Origin: Streptomyces venezuelae
GTDB taxonomy: Bacteria > Actinomycetota > Actinomycetes > Streptomycetales > Streptomycetaceae
DNA: 64,000 nt
Direction: 5' to 3'
Assembly: GCF_008642315.1 (NCBI RefSeq)
Contig: NZ_CP029192.1
Span: 5,518,001-5,582,000 of the forward strand
The position numbers and the translations under genes were made by a program. Numbering within the stretch: position 1 is the stretch's first letter; each line of letters begins with the position of its first letter. The notes below the pieces were generated by a model. The model ran no database searches and was not told where the DNA came from. It worked only from the letters and a program-made list of their open reading frames with translations. Of this stretch, positions 42,566 through 50,542 are shown in pieces.

Positions 42566-42628
42566 ATGTCAGACGTGACATGTCGTACGTGATACGTCGT
42601 ACGTGCCACCGCGTCCGTGACGCGTCAC
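42566..42628. promoter_or_regulatory. cluster of palindromes between narK and nnaR
   Basis: ATGTCA-N4-TGACAT (42566-42581), GACATGTC (42577-42584), a run of CGTACGT repeats (42584-42605) and the perfect 12-bp GTGACGCGTCAC (42617-42628) crowd ~65 bases. A TTGACA at 42675-42680 lies downstream. Likely operators for nnaR autoregulation; none matches the GTnAC-n6-GAAAC form of GlnR sites closely. Confidence 0.5.
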
Positions 42629-42728
42629 GCTTAACACGGTGGACATCGCGGCGAACCTGGGGCGTCACGCGCCGTTGACACGCTCGGTCCTCCGCCCGGA
42701 ACCGACGGGACCCAGACGAGAGCAGCCT

Positions 42729-43904
42729 ATGCACGCCACACCCAGGAACGACCCGAACGATTCGAACGGCCCCGCCGCCCCCGGCCCCCTCGCCGGGTTC
42801 ACCGTCGGCGTCACCGCCGCCCGCCGCGCCGACGAGCTCGGCACGCTGCTCGAGCGGCGCGGCGCCACCGTCCTGCACGCGCCCGCCCTGCGCATCGTGC
42901 CGCTCGCCGACGACAGTGAACTGCTCGACGCAACAAAGCAGTTGATCGAGCGGGCGCCCGATGTCGTGGTCGCCACCACCGCCATCGGGTTCCGCGGGTG
43001 GGTCGAGGCCGCCGACGGATGGGGGCACGGGGAGGCGCTGCTCAGGTGTCTGCGCGGGGTCGAGCTGCTCGCCCGCGGGCCGAAGGTCAAGGGGGCCGTA
43101 CGGGCGGCCGGGCTCACCGAGGAGTGGTCGCCGTCCTCCGAATCCATGGCGGAGGTCCTCGACCGGCTGTTGGGGGAGGGGGTCGACGGGCGGCGCATCG
43201 CATTGCAGCTGCACGGGGAGCCGCTGCCCGGGTTCGTCGAGGCGTTGCGGGCCGGCGGGGCGGAGGTCGTCATGGTGCCCGTGTACCGGTGGCTGCCCCC
43301 GGAGGACCTCACGCCCGTGGACCGGCTGCTCGACGCGGCCGTCGGGCGCGGGGTCGACGCGCTGACGTTCACCAGCGCGCCCGCCGCCGCGTCCCTGCTC
43401 GCCCGCGCGGAGGAGCGGGGCATGACCGCCGAGCTGCTCGCCGCCCTGCGGCACGACGTGCTGTCGGCCTGCGTGGGGCCCGTCACCGCGCTGCCGCTCC
43501 AGTCCGTCGGCATCGACACGGTGCAGCCGGAGCGGTTCCGGCTCGGGCCGCTCGTCCAGGTGCTGTGCCGTGAACTGCCGGGGAGGGCAAGGGTGTTGGC
43601 CGTGGCCGGGCATCGGGTGGAGATCCGCGGGCACGCCGTCCTCGTCGACGACGAGCTGCGTGCCGTGCCGCCCGCCGGCATGGCCCTGCTCGCCGCCCTC
43701 GCCCGCCGCCCCGGCTGGGTCGTCGCCCGCGCGGAACTGCTGCGCGCGCTCCCGGGCGCGGGGAGCGACGAGCACGCGGTGGAGTCGGCGATGGCCCGGC
43801 TGCGCACGGCGCTCGGCACGCCGAAGCTGATCCAGACCGTCGTGAAGCGCGGCTACCGGCTCGCCGTCGACCCGTCGTCGTCGGGGTCGAAGTACGCGGG
43901 GTGA
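42729..43904 (+). CDS. nnaR: nitrate/nitrite assimilation regulator NnaR (HemD-like plus winged helix)
   Basis: The 391-residue protein has a uroporphyrinogen-III synthase-like domain (~18-275: 'LAGFTVGVTAARRADELGTLLERRGATVLHAPALRI', 'FTSAPAAASLLARAEERG', 'ACVGPVTALPLQSVGI'). It is followed by an OmpR-type DNA-binding domain (~290-385: 'RARVLAVAGHRVEIRGHAVLVDDELRAVPPAGMALLAALARRPGWVVARAELLRAL', 'VESAMARLRTALGTPKLIQTVVKRGYRL'). This fusion is NnaR, a co-activator of nitrite/nitrate assimilation genes with GlnR in S. coelicolor (recalled). The HemD part may sense a tetrapyrrole or nitrite-related ligand. Start ATG 42729; an in-frame GTG upstream adds no recognisable sequence. Confidence 0.92.
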   Translation: MHATPRNDPNDSNGPAAPGPLAGFTVGVTAARRADELGTLLERRGATVLHAPALRIVPLADDSELLDATKQLIERAPDVVVATTAIGFRGWVEAADGWGHGEALLRCLRGVELLARGPKVKGAVRAAGLTEEWSPSSESMAEVLDRLLGEGVDGRRIALQLHGEPLPGFVEALRAGGAEVVMVPVYRWLPPEDLTPVDRLLDAAVGRGVDALTFTSAPAAASLLARAEERGMTAELLAALRHDVLSACVGPVTALPLQSVGIDTVQPERFRLGPLVQVLCRELPGRARVLAVAGHRVEIRGHAVLVDDELRAVPPAGMALLAALARRPGWVVARAELLRALPGAGSDEHAVESAMARLRTALGTPKLIQTVVKRGYRLAVDPSSSGSKYAG

Positions 43905-43928
43905 GGCCGCCGCGCAGGCCGCTTGTGG

Positions 43929-43994
43929 CCTCCGTGTACGCCCGTCACGGCCTTCGTGTACGCCCGTTGCTGCCTCCGCGTATGCCCGTAACGG
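43929..43994. repeat. three exact-period 22-bp tandem repeats
   Basis: Units at 43929-43950, 43951-43972 and 43973-43994 share the form CCTCCGTGTACGCCCGTnACGG with a few changes each. They lie between nnaR and the CGNR regulator with no spacer between units. Confidence 0.75.
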
Positions 43995-44099
43995 CTCCAC
44001 GGCTGCCCCGCCGGAGGCCCGCGTTCTCGGGGGAACCTGGTACGCCGGGTTCCGGACCCGCCCGGGGGAGTGCACTGTAGGGGTACGCAACGGCATTCA

Positions 44100-44111
44100 C
44101 TCACCGGTGAG
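44100..44111. promoter_or_regulatory. 12-bp palindrome upstream of the CGNR regulator
   Basis: CTCACCGGTGAG is a perfect palindrome 36 bases before the ATG at 44148, close to where transcription would start. Candidate autoregulatory site. Confidence 0.4.
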
Positions 44112-44147
44112 AACCTGTGTCATAACCCCCAAGGCGGTGACACGCGC

Positions 44148-44741
44148 ATGGCGTTGGGCACGGCCCCGGCTCCGTACGAGCTGCGATTCGACTCGGGGCG
44201 GAGCTGTCTGGACCTCGTGGCGACGAGCCACCCCGTGGAACGGCTCGACTCCGTGGCGCGGCTGCGCGCCTGGCTCGTCGGCGCGGGCCTCGTACCCGCG
44301 GAAGCGTTACTGCACGGCGCCGGGCCGCAGTGGCTCGTCGCCTTCCATGAACTACGCGCCCACGTGGGGCAGTTGGTGCGCGGCGAGATCGAGGGGCGGC
44401 CCCTCGCCGCCGCGGCCGCGCTCGACCGGGTCAACGCGCTGGCCGCCGCGGCGCCCCCGGCCCCCCGCGCGGTACGCGCCGCCGACGGCACGCTCGTACG
44501 CGTCCTGCGCGGCGAACCCGGCTGCGCGGCGCTCGTCGCCGCCGTCGCCAGGGATGCCGTCGACCTCCTCACCGACCCGGTGGCCCGCGCCCTGCTCCGC
44601 CAGTGCGAGGGCGACAACTGCCCGATCGTGTACCTCGACACGTCCCGCGGGCGTCGGCGCCGCTGGTGTTCGAGCGAGGTGTGCGGCAACCGGGAACGGG
44701 TGGCGAGACACCGCCGCAGGGCGGCGCTCGCTCGACCGTGA
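44148..44741 (+). CDS. CGNR zinc-finger (ABATE-type) regulator
   Basis: The 197-residue protein starts MALGTAPAPYELRFDSGRSCLDLVAT, the ABATE domain opening. It ends in a CGNR zinc finger: 'LRQCEGDNCPIVYLDTSRGRRRRWCSSEVCGNRERVARHRRR' (split), with four Cys. Such proteins are putative stress-responsive transcription factors. The basic tail after CGNR contacts DNA. AAGG precedes the ATG. It stands alone between the nnaR repeats and sigU; whether it regulates either is unknown. Confidence 0.88.
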   Translation: MALGTAPAPYELRFDSGRSCLDLVATSHPVERLDSVARLRAWLVGAGLVPAEALLHGAGPQWLVAFHELRAHVGQLVRGEIEGRPLAAAAALDRVNALAAAAPPAPRAVRAADGTLVRVLRGEPGCAALVAAVARDAVDLLTDPVARALLRQCEGDNCPIVYLDTSRGRRRRWCSSEVCGNRERVARHRRRAALARP

Positions 44742-44844
44742 ACGGGGCCCGATACGGCCTCCGTTGAACGCCCGCACCCCCATCTGCGTACCTCCGTCGT
44801 AAGACCCGCCCGACCCGCCGAAAGCGCGGACACCGGAGGTACGC

Positions 44845-45420
44845 GTGCGCAAGGATTCCGCCGTGGCCGATGAGCGCCCGCAGCCGCACCGCCATCGTCT
44901 CGGCCGGCCTCCGGGCCCGGACGAGGAGTTGATGCGCGCCCTCTACCAGGAGCACGCGGGGCCACTGCTCGCCTACGTGCTCCGGCTGGTGGCGGGGGAC
45001 CGGCAGCGCGCCGAGGACGTCGTGCAGGAGACGCTCATCCGTGCCTGGAAGAACGCCGGTCAGCTCAACAGGGCGACCGGTTCGGTACGCCCCTGGCTGG
45101 TGACGGTCGCCCGGCGCATCGTCATCGACGGCCACCGCAGCCGGCAGGCCCGGCCGCAGGAGGTCGATCCGTCGCCGCTGGAGGTCATCCCCGCGGAGGA
45201 CGAGATCGACAGGGCACTGTGGCTGATGACGCTTTCCGACGCACTGGAGGACCTGACTCCCGCACATCGGGAGGTACTTGTCGAGACCTACTTCAAAGGG
45301 CGTACGGTCAATGAGGCGGCCGAGACGCTGGGCATACCCAGCGGGACGGTCCGTTCACGGGTCTTCTACGCGCTTCGCTCGATGAAGCTGGCGCTCGAGG
45401 AGCGGGGGGTGACGGCATGA
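44845..45420 (+). CDS. sigU: ECF RNA polymerase sigma factor (SigU-like)
   Basis: The GTG at 44845 (GGAGGT upstream) gives 191 residues. Sigma region 2 is 'DEELMRALYQEHAGPLLAYVLRLVAGDRQRAEDVVQETLIRAWKN' and region 4 is 'LTPAHREVLVETYFKGRTVNEAAETLGIPSGTVRSRVFYALRSMKLAL', both split here. It recruits RNA polymerase to a small regulon. The partner anti-sigma gene overlaps by ATGA (45417-45420), so stoichiometry is fixed. Position between nnaR/CGNR and the HelD-like gene matches SCO2954 sigU, whose anti-sigma is RsuA, by recollection. An internal GTG at 44863 is an alternative start. Confidence 0.87.
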   Translation: MRKDSAVADERPQPHRHRLGRPPGPDEELMRALYQEHAGPLLAYVLRLVAGDRQRAEDVVQETLIRAWKNAGQLNRATGSVRPWLVTVARRIVIDGHRSRQARPQEVDPSPLEVIPAEDEIDRALWLMTLSDALEDLTPAHREVLVETYFKGRTVNEAAETLGIPSGTVRSRVFYALRSMKLALEERGVTA

Positions 45421-46223
45421 CCGAGTTCCACAGCCACCACGGCGCGCGGCAGGACGACGACGTCCACGAGACCGTCGGTGCCTACGCCCTGGGGCTCCTG
45501 GACGACGCGGAGGCGACGCGGTTCGAGGCGCACCTCGCCGGGTGCGGACCGTGCAGGCGGCAGCTGGACGAGCTCTCCGGCATGGAGCCGATGCTGGCCG
45601 CCCTCGCGGACTTCCCCGGCCCGCGCGGCGTGCCCGCGATCGGTGAGCAGCTCGCCGCCCGGCCGGGCCCCCGCCTCGCCGAACGGCTCGTCGCGGAGGT
45701 CTCCGTCAAGCGGGAGCGCGGGCGCAGGCGCGGCCTGTACCTGGTGGCGGCGGCGGTCGCGCTGATCGTCGGCGGCCCGCTCACCGTCCTCGCGGTGACC
45801 GGCGACGACGGCGGTACGGACGCGACCAGGGACATCGCCGCCGAACCGCATCCCACCAGCCCCGCCGAGGACGCCTTCTTCCACCACATGGAGGAGAAGG
45901 TCCGGGCCACGGACCCGAAGACCAAGGTCAGCGCCACCGTCGGCACGGAGAAGAAGGCCTGGGGCACGCACGCCGTCCTGGAGCTGAAGAACGTCAAGGG
46001 CCCGCTGAAGTGCTCGCTGATCGCGGTCGGCAAGGACGGCGAGAAGGAGACGGTCAGCAGCTGGTCGGTGCCCGAGTGGGGGTACGGCATCAAGGACAGC
46101 CCGAACAAATGGGCGCGCAGTCCGCTCTACGTCCACGGGGGCGCCGCGATGGACCGCAACGACATCGACCACTTCGAAGTGACCACGTTCGATGGCGACC
46201 GGCTGGTCAAGGTCGACGCATAG
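45417..46223 (+). CDS. rsuA: membrane anti-sigma factor (zinc-binding, RsuA-like)
   Basis: The 268-residue protein has a ZAS zinc-binding domain with H39-x3-C43-x2-C46 in 'FEAHLAGCGPCRRQLDELSG' and an upstream acidic helix 'HETVGAYALGLLDDAEATR'. One membrane helix at ~104-124 ('LYLVAAAVALIVGGPLTVLAVTG') leads to an extracellular domain of ~145 residues with 'KTKVSATVGTEKKAWGTHAVLELKNVKGPLKCSLIAV' (split). It holds SigU in the cytoplasm until an extracellular or redox signal releases it. A zinc-centre Cys pair allows thiol sensing. Confidence 0.9.
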   Translation: MTEFHSHHGARQDDDVHETVGAYALGLLDDAEATRFEAHLAGCGPCRRQLDELSGMEPMLAALADFPGPRGVPAIGEQLAARPGPRLAERLVAEVSVKRERGRRRGLYLVAAAVALIVGGPLTVLAVTGDDGGTDATRDIAAEPHPTSPAEDAFFHHMEEKVRATDPKTKVSATVGTEKKAWGTHAVLELKNVKGPLKCSLIAVGKDGEKETVSSWSVPEWGYGIKDSPNKWARSPLYVHGGAAMDRNDIDHFEVTTFDGDRLVKVDA

Positions 46224-46255
46224 GGCACCGCTCGTGCACGACAAGTGCACAGGAT

Positions 46256-46320
46256 GGGCCCCTTTCGCCTAAGGTGGACGGCTGCTCGGTACGGGCAGCA
46301 GCACGGTGTGAAAGGGGCCC
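46256..46320 (+). promoter_or_regulatory. inverted repeat enclosing the SD of the HelD-like gene
   Basis: GGGCCCCTTTC (46256-46266) and GAAAGGGGCCC (46310-46320) are perfect 11-base arms. The right arm is the SD, ending 2 bases before the GTG at 46323. Between them GCTGCT and AGCAGC form an inner stem. TAAGGT (46270-46275) is a possible -10 inside the repeat; if used, the left arm is promoter DNA, not RNA. Confidence 0.55.
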
Positions 46321-46322
46321 CG

Positions 46323-48710
46323 GTGGCCGACGTCAACGCAGTAATGCCGTCAGGCACGCGCGACCGCGAGATCAGCGTCGAACAGGACCATCTCGACCAG
46401 GTCTACCGACGCCTCGAGGAGAAGATCCACGAGGCGGAGTTCCTGATGAACGACGCGGCCAAGCGCTCCCAGGTCGGTACGCCCGGCGCGCTGGCCGAAC
46501 GCGACGCGCAGGTCTTCCGCGCCGGCGTCCATCTGAACCGCCTCAACAACGAGTTCGAGGACTTCCTCTTCGGACGCATCGACCTGCTCCAGGGCAAGGA
46601 CGGCAAGAAGGGGCCCGACGGCGCGTACACGGCGGTCGAGCCCGCGGAGGGCGCGGTCCACGAGGACGAGGGCGGCAAGCACGCGGAGATCGCGGAGACG
46701 CTGCACATCGGCCGCATCGGCGTCCTCGACGCGGACTACTCCCCGCTGGTCATCGACTGGCGCGCGCCCGCCGCCGCGCCCTTCTACCGCTCGACCCCCG
46801 TCGACCCGGGCCGCGTCGTGCGCCGCCGCGTCATCCGCTCCAAGGGCCGCAAGGTCCTCGGCGTCGAGGACGACCTGATGCGCCCGGAGCTCACCGCGCG
46901 CCTGGACGGCGAGGTGCTCCCCGTCATCGGCGACGGCGCCCTGATGGCCGCCCTCGGCCAGGCCCGCAGCCACTCCATGCGGGACATCGTGGCGTCGATC
47001 CAGGCGGAACAGGACCTGGTCATCCGCGCGCCCGCCGCGTCCGTGACGTACGTGGAGGGCGGCCCCGGCACCGGCAAGACCGCGGTGGCCCTGCACCGCG
47101 CCGCGTACCTGCTCTACCAGGACCGCCGCCGGTACGCGGGCGGCATCCTCATCGTCTCCCCGACCCCGCTCCTGGTCGCCTACACGGAGGGCGTGCTGCC
47201 CTCCCTCGGAGAGGAGGGGCAGGTCGCGATCCGCGCGGTCGGCTCGCTGGTGGAGGGCGTGGAGGCCACCGAGTACGACAGCCCCGCGGTGGCACGGGCC
47301 AAGGGCTCCTCGCGGATGCTGAAGGTCCTGAGGAAGGCGGCGCGGGGCGCGCTGGAGGGGGCAACCGCCCACGCGGCGGCCAACGCTCCGGCCGCCGCCC
47401 CGCAGAACGGGCAGCTGTCCTTCGGCGACGACGACGAGCCCGCGGACCCGCGGCCCGCCACCACCCCGACCCGCCTGCGCGTGGTCGCCTTCGGCCGCCG
47501 CCTCGAACTCGACGCCGACCAGCTGGACCGCATCCGCCGCAACGCCCTCGGCGGCACCGCCCCCGTCAACCTGCTGCGCCCCCGCGCCCGCAAGCTCCTC
47601 CTGGACGCCCTGTGGTCGCAGTCCGGCGCGGCGGGACGGCACACCGACCCCGAGCTCGCCGCCGAGCTGCGCTCCTCCTTCGACGACGACATCACGTCCG
47701 AGGACGACTTCATCCACTTCCTGGACGCGTGGTGGCCTGAGCTCACCCCGCGCGGTGTGCTCGCGGCGATGGGCGACGAGAAGCGGCTCGGGCGGTGGGC
47801 GCGCCGGGTCCTCAACCCGGGCGAGGTCCGCAAGGTCGCCCGTTCGCTGCGGCGCGACGCCCTGTCCGTGCACGACGTGGCGCTCCTCGACGAGCTCCAG
47901 GCGATCCTCGGCACGCCGCACCGCCCCAAGAAGAAGCGGGACCTCGACCCCCTCGACCTGCTGACCGGGCTCGAGGAGCTGATGCCGCAGCGCGAGGAGT
48001 CCCAGCGCGAGCGCGCCGAGCGGCTCGCCGCGGAACGCACCGAGTACGCGCACGTCATCGTCGACGAGGCGCAGGACCTCACCCCCATGCAGTGGCGGAT
48101 GGTCGGCCGCCGCGGCCGGCACGCCACGTGGACCGTCGTCGGCGACCCGGCCCAGTCCTCGTGGTCGGACCCGGACGAGGCGGGCGAGGCCCGTGACGAG
48201 GCGCTGGGGACCCGTCCGCGCCGCCGTTTCGAGCTCACCGTCAACTACCGCAACCCCGCCGAGATCGCGGAGCTCGCCGCGAAGGTGCTCGCCCTGGCGA
48301 TGCCGGGCGCCGAGTCCCCGTCGGCGGTGCGCTCCACCGGCGTGGAGCCCCGCTTCGCCGTCGTACGGGACAAGGACCTCGCCGCCTCCGTGCGCGAGGA
48401 GGCGGCGCGGCTCCTGGAGCGGGTCGGCGGGACGGTCGGCGTCGTCGTGGCGATGAACCGGCGCGAGCAGGCCGCGCGCTGGCTCGACGGCCTCGGCGAC
48501 CGGGTCGTGGCGCTCGGCAGCCTGGAGGCCAAGGGTCTGGAGTACGACGCGACGCTCGTCGTGTCGCCCGCGGAGATCGCGGACGAGTCCCCGGCGGGCC
48601 TGCGCGTTCTGTACGTGGCGCTGACCCGCGCGACGCAGCAGCTCACGGTCCTGTCGGGGGAGCGCGACGAGCCGGACGAGGACGGCGTGCCGGACCTGCT
48701 CAGGGACTGA
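46323..48710 (+). CDS. HelD-like SF1 ATPase, predicted RNA polymerase-recycling factor
   Basis: The GTG at 46323 (GAAAGGGG 6 bases upstream) gives 795 residues. An N-terminal antiparallel coiled coil ('DHLDQVYRRLEEKIHEAEFLMNDAAKRSQVG', 'GVHLNRLNNEFEDFLFGRIDLLQG') is followed by the UvrD/Rep-like core: Walker A 'GGPGTGKTAVAL' (Lys252), Walker B D581-E582 in 'VIVDEAQDLTPMQWRM', 'VGDPAQSSW', 'LTVNYRNPAEIAEL' and 'LYVALTRATQQLTVL'. This coiled-coil-plus-SF1 plan is that of actinobacterial HelD/HelR proteins, which pry stalled RNA polymerase off DNA and can protect against rifamycins. Which subclass it is cannot be decided by eye. An internal low-complexity insert lies at ~350-380. Confidence 0.87.
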   Translation: MADVNAVMPSGTRDREISVEQDHLDQVYRRLEEKIHEAEFLMNDAAKRSQVGTPGALAERDAQVFRAGVHLNRLNNEFEDFLFGRIDLLQGKDGKKGPDGAYTAVEPAEGAVHEDEGGKHAEIAETLHIGRIGVLDADYSPLVIDWRAPAAAPFYRSTPVDPGRVVRRRVIRSKGRKVLGVEDDLMRPELTARLDGEVLPVIGDGALMAALGQARSHSMRDIVASIQAEQDLVIRAPAASVTYVEGGPGTGKTAVALHRAAYLLYQDRRRYAGGILIVSPTPLLVAYTEGVLPSLGEEGQVAIRAVGSLVEGVEATEYDSPAVARAKGSSRMLKVLRKAARGALEGATAHAAANAPAAAPQNGQLSFGDDDEPADPRPATTPTRLRVVAFGRRLELDADQLDRIRRNALGGTAPVNLLRPRARKLLLDALWSQSGAAGRHTDPELAAELRSSFDDDITSEDDFIHFLDAWWPELTPRGVLAAMGDEKRLGRWARRVLNPGEVRKVARSLRRDALSVHDVALLDELQAILGTPHRPKKKRDLDPLDLLTGLEELMPQREESQRERAERLAAERTEYAHVIVDEAQDLTPMQWRMVGRRGRHATWTVVGDPAQSSWSDPDEAGEARDEALGTRPRRRFELTVNYRNPAEIAELAAKVLALAMPGAESPSAVRSTGVEPRFAVVRDKDLAASVREEAARLLERVGGTVGVVVAMNRREQAARWLDGLGDRVVALGSLEAKGLEYDATLVVSPAEIADESPAGLRVLYVALTRATQQLTVLSGERDEPDEDGVPDLLRD

Positions 48711-48863
48711 TCCGGGCACGTTCCCGGGATTGGTCCGGGCGGGTTCGCGGGACGGGAATTGCCTTACGGGGTTCGTTTGTTACCTTGGATGTGGCACCGG
48801 CTCGATCCAAGCCCCCGGGCCCAACCATCGTCGCTACGAGCGACCACTTGCCGCGAGGCGAGC

Positions 48864-48914
48864 ATGGCGGGTCGGTGTCATGAACGTACGGGAGAGGCCC
48901 ACGTCACCACGTGA
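48864..48914 (+). CDS. possible 16-residue leader peptide overlapping a terminator
   Basis: ATG 48864 reads MAGRCHERTGEAHVTT and stops at TGA 48912-48914. GAGG lies 5 bases upstream. The last six codons lie in the terminator stem and loop, so a translating ribosome would melt it. It is too short for codon statistics, so translation is unproven. Confidence 0.35.
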   Translation: MAGRCHERTGEAHVTT

Positions 48915-48924
48915 CGTGGGCCTC
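48894..48924 (+). terminator. terminator of the small RNA
   Basis: Perfect 14-bp stem GAGGCCCACGTCAC with its complement, loop CAC, then TTTCC. Confidence 0.85.
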
Positions 48925-49111
48925 TTTCCGTGTTCCGGGACCCTCTTCCGCGACGGCCCAACTTCTCGTATGGTGGAAACCAGTTTCCAAAAACGCAGCG
49001 CACTGGCCGGTGAACAAAACGTTCTCAATCCGGGGCGGCTACCACGTACTCGGCGGTAGGTGCGACCATCGGACGGCAAGAGCTACAAGGTGAAAGCAGA
49101 GGAAGTCGGCC

Positions 49112-50542
49112 ATGGCAACGGCGCCCAGCGTCTCCTACTCGATGACGGTCCGGTTGGAGGTGCCCGCCAGCGGAACGGCGGTCTCCCAGCTCACCACGGC
49201 CGTCGAGTCCTCCGGGGGCTCGGTCACCGGCCTCGACGTCACGGCCTCCGGCCACGAGATGCTGCGGATCGACGTGACGATCGCGGCGTCCTCCACCACG
49301 CACGCCGACGAGATCGTCGAGCAGCTGCGCACGATCGAGGGCGTCACCCTCGGCAAGGTCTCCGACCGTACGTTCCTGATGCACCTCGGCGGCAAGATCG
49401 AGATGGCGTCGAAGCACCCCATCCGCAACCGTGACGACCTCTCCATGGTCTACACGCCCGGTGTCGCCCGCGTCTGCATGGCGATCGCCGAGAACCCCGA
49501 GGACGCGCGCCGCCTCACCATCAAGCGCAACTCCGTTGCGGTCGTAACGGACGGTTCGGCCGTCCTCGGCCTCGGCAACATCGGCCCGAAGGCCGCGCTG
49601 CCGGTCATGGAGGGCAAGGCGGCCCTCTTCAAGCGCTTCGCAGGCATCGACGCCTGGCCGATCTGCCTGGACACCCAGGACACCGACGCCATCGTCGAGA
49701 TCGTCAAGGCCATCGCCCCCGGCTTCGCGGGCATCAACCTGGAGGACATCTCCGCGCCCCGCTGCTTCGAGATCGAGGCCCGGCTGCGCGAGGCCCTCGA
49801 CATCCCCGTCTTCCACGACGACCAGCACGGCACCGCCATCGTCGTCCTCGCCGCCCTCACCAACGCCCTGCGCGTGGTGGGCAAGGGCATGGGCGACGTC
49901 CGCGTGGTCATGTCGGGCGCCGGCGCGGCCGGCACGGCCATCCTGAAGCTGCTGCTCGCCGCCGGCGTCAAGAACGCCGTCGTGGCCGACATCCACGGCG
50001 TCGTGCACGCCGACCGCGAGGACCTGGTGTCCCACGACGCCGACTCGCCGCTGCGCTGGATCGCCGACAACACCAACCCCGAGGGCCTCACCGGCACCCT
50101 CAAGGAGGCCGTCGTCGGCGCCGATGTCTTCATCGGCGTGTCGGCCCCGAACGTGCTGAACGGCGACGACGTCGCGGCCATGGCCGAAGGCGCGATCGTG
50201 TTCGCGCTCGCGAACCCGGACCCCGAGGTCGACCCCGCAATCGCCCGCCAGACGGCCGCAGTTGTCGCCACCGGGCGCTCGGACTTCCCGAACCAGATCA
50301 ACAACGTCCTGGTCTTCCCCGGCGTCTTCCGCGGCCTGCTCGACGCCCAGTCGCGCACCGTCAACACGGAGATGATGCTGGCCGCCGCCGGGGCCCTCGC
50401 CGACGTCGTCGCCGAGGACGAGCTCAACCGGAACTACATCATCCCCAGCGTCTTCAACGACAAGGTCGCGCCCGCCGTGGCCGACGCCGTGCGGACCGCC
50501 GCGAAGGCCGCCGGAGCCGCTGTGACAGGCGCCACGGCCTAG
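49112..50542 (+). CDS. NAD-dependent malic enzyme with N-terminal ACT-like domain
   Basis: The 476-residue protein (GAGGAA upstream of ATG 49112) opens with a ~85-residue ACT-like domain ('SMTVRLEVPASGTAVSQLTTAVESSGGSVTGLDVT', split). The malic enzyme catalytic domain follows: 'MVYTPGVARVC', 'VTDGSAVLGLGNIGPKAALPVMEGKAALFKRF', 'INLEDISAPRCFEIE', metal-binding 'HDDQHGTAIV'. The NAD-binding domain has 'VVMSGAGAAGTAILKLLL'. It decarboxylates malate to pyruvate. The S. coelicolor counterpart at this locus (SCO2951) is recalled as the NAD-dependent enzyme. The ACT domain suggests allosteric control by an amino acid or similar ligand. Confidence 0.95.
   Translation: MATAPSVSYSMTVRLEVPASGTAVSQLTTAVESSGGSVTGLDVTASGHEMLRIDVTIAASSTTHADEIVEQLRTIEGVTLGKVSDRTFLMHLGGKIEMASKHPIRNRDDLSMVYTPGVARVCMAIAENPEDARRLTIKRNSVAVVTDGSAVLGLGNIGPKAALPVMEGKAALFKRFAGIDAWPICLDTQDTDAIVEIVKAIAPGFAGINLEDISAPRCFEIEARLREALDIPVFHDDQHGTAIVVLAALTNALRVVGKGMGDVRVVMSGAGAAGTAILKLLLAAGVKNAVVADIHGVVHADREDLVSHDADSPLRWIADNTNPEGLTGTLKEAVVGADVFIGVSAPNVLNGDDVAAMAEGAIVFALANPDPEVDPAIARQTAAVVATGRSDFPNQINNVLVFPGVFRGLLDAQSRTVNTEMMLAAAGALADVVAEDELNRNYIIPSVFNDKVAPAVADAVRTAAKAAGAAVTGATA

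Larger units (their letters stand above)
48793..48928 (+). ncRNA. candidate small RNA or attenuated leader before malic enzyme
   Basis: TTGCCT (48759-48764) and TACCTT (48781-48786), 16 bases apart, would start a ~135-base RNA. It ends at a perfect 14-bp hairpin with a 3-base loop (48894-48907 with 48911-48924) and TTTCC. Inside is a 16-codon ORF (48864-48914, MAGRCHERTGEAHVTT) with GAGG five bases upstream; its stop is in the right arm of the hairpin. S. coelicolor has, by recollection, a small RNA named scr2952 at this chromosomal position. Confidence 0.5.
48711..49111. other. 401-base intergenic region with small RNA locus and malic enzyme promoter
   Basis: No conventional gene. It holds a promoter-like pair, a short terminated transcript unit (see 48793-48928) and, downstream, TATGGT (48969-48974) overlapping an inverted repeat TGGAAAC-CA-GTTTCCA (48974-48989). 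The latter is a probable operator/promoter for the malic enzyme gene. Confidence 0.6.

Noticed and set aside
42560..42728. GlnR site upstream of nnaR
   Set aside because: No GTnAC-n6-GAAAC pair at acceptable spacing.
46224..46322. Rifamycin-associated element (RAE) upstream of the HelD-like gene
   Set aside because: I found no sequence resembling the RAE inverted repeat; the repeat present is G/C-rich around the SD instead.
48730..49059. 109-codon open frame across the small RNA region
   Set aside because: It starts in an unrelated GTG-like context, crosses a perfect terminator and shows no coding signal; the shorter 16-codon ORF with an SD is the better candidate.
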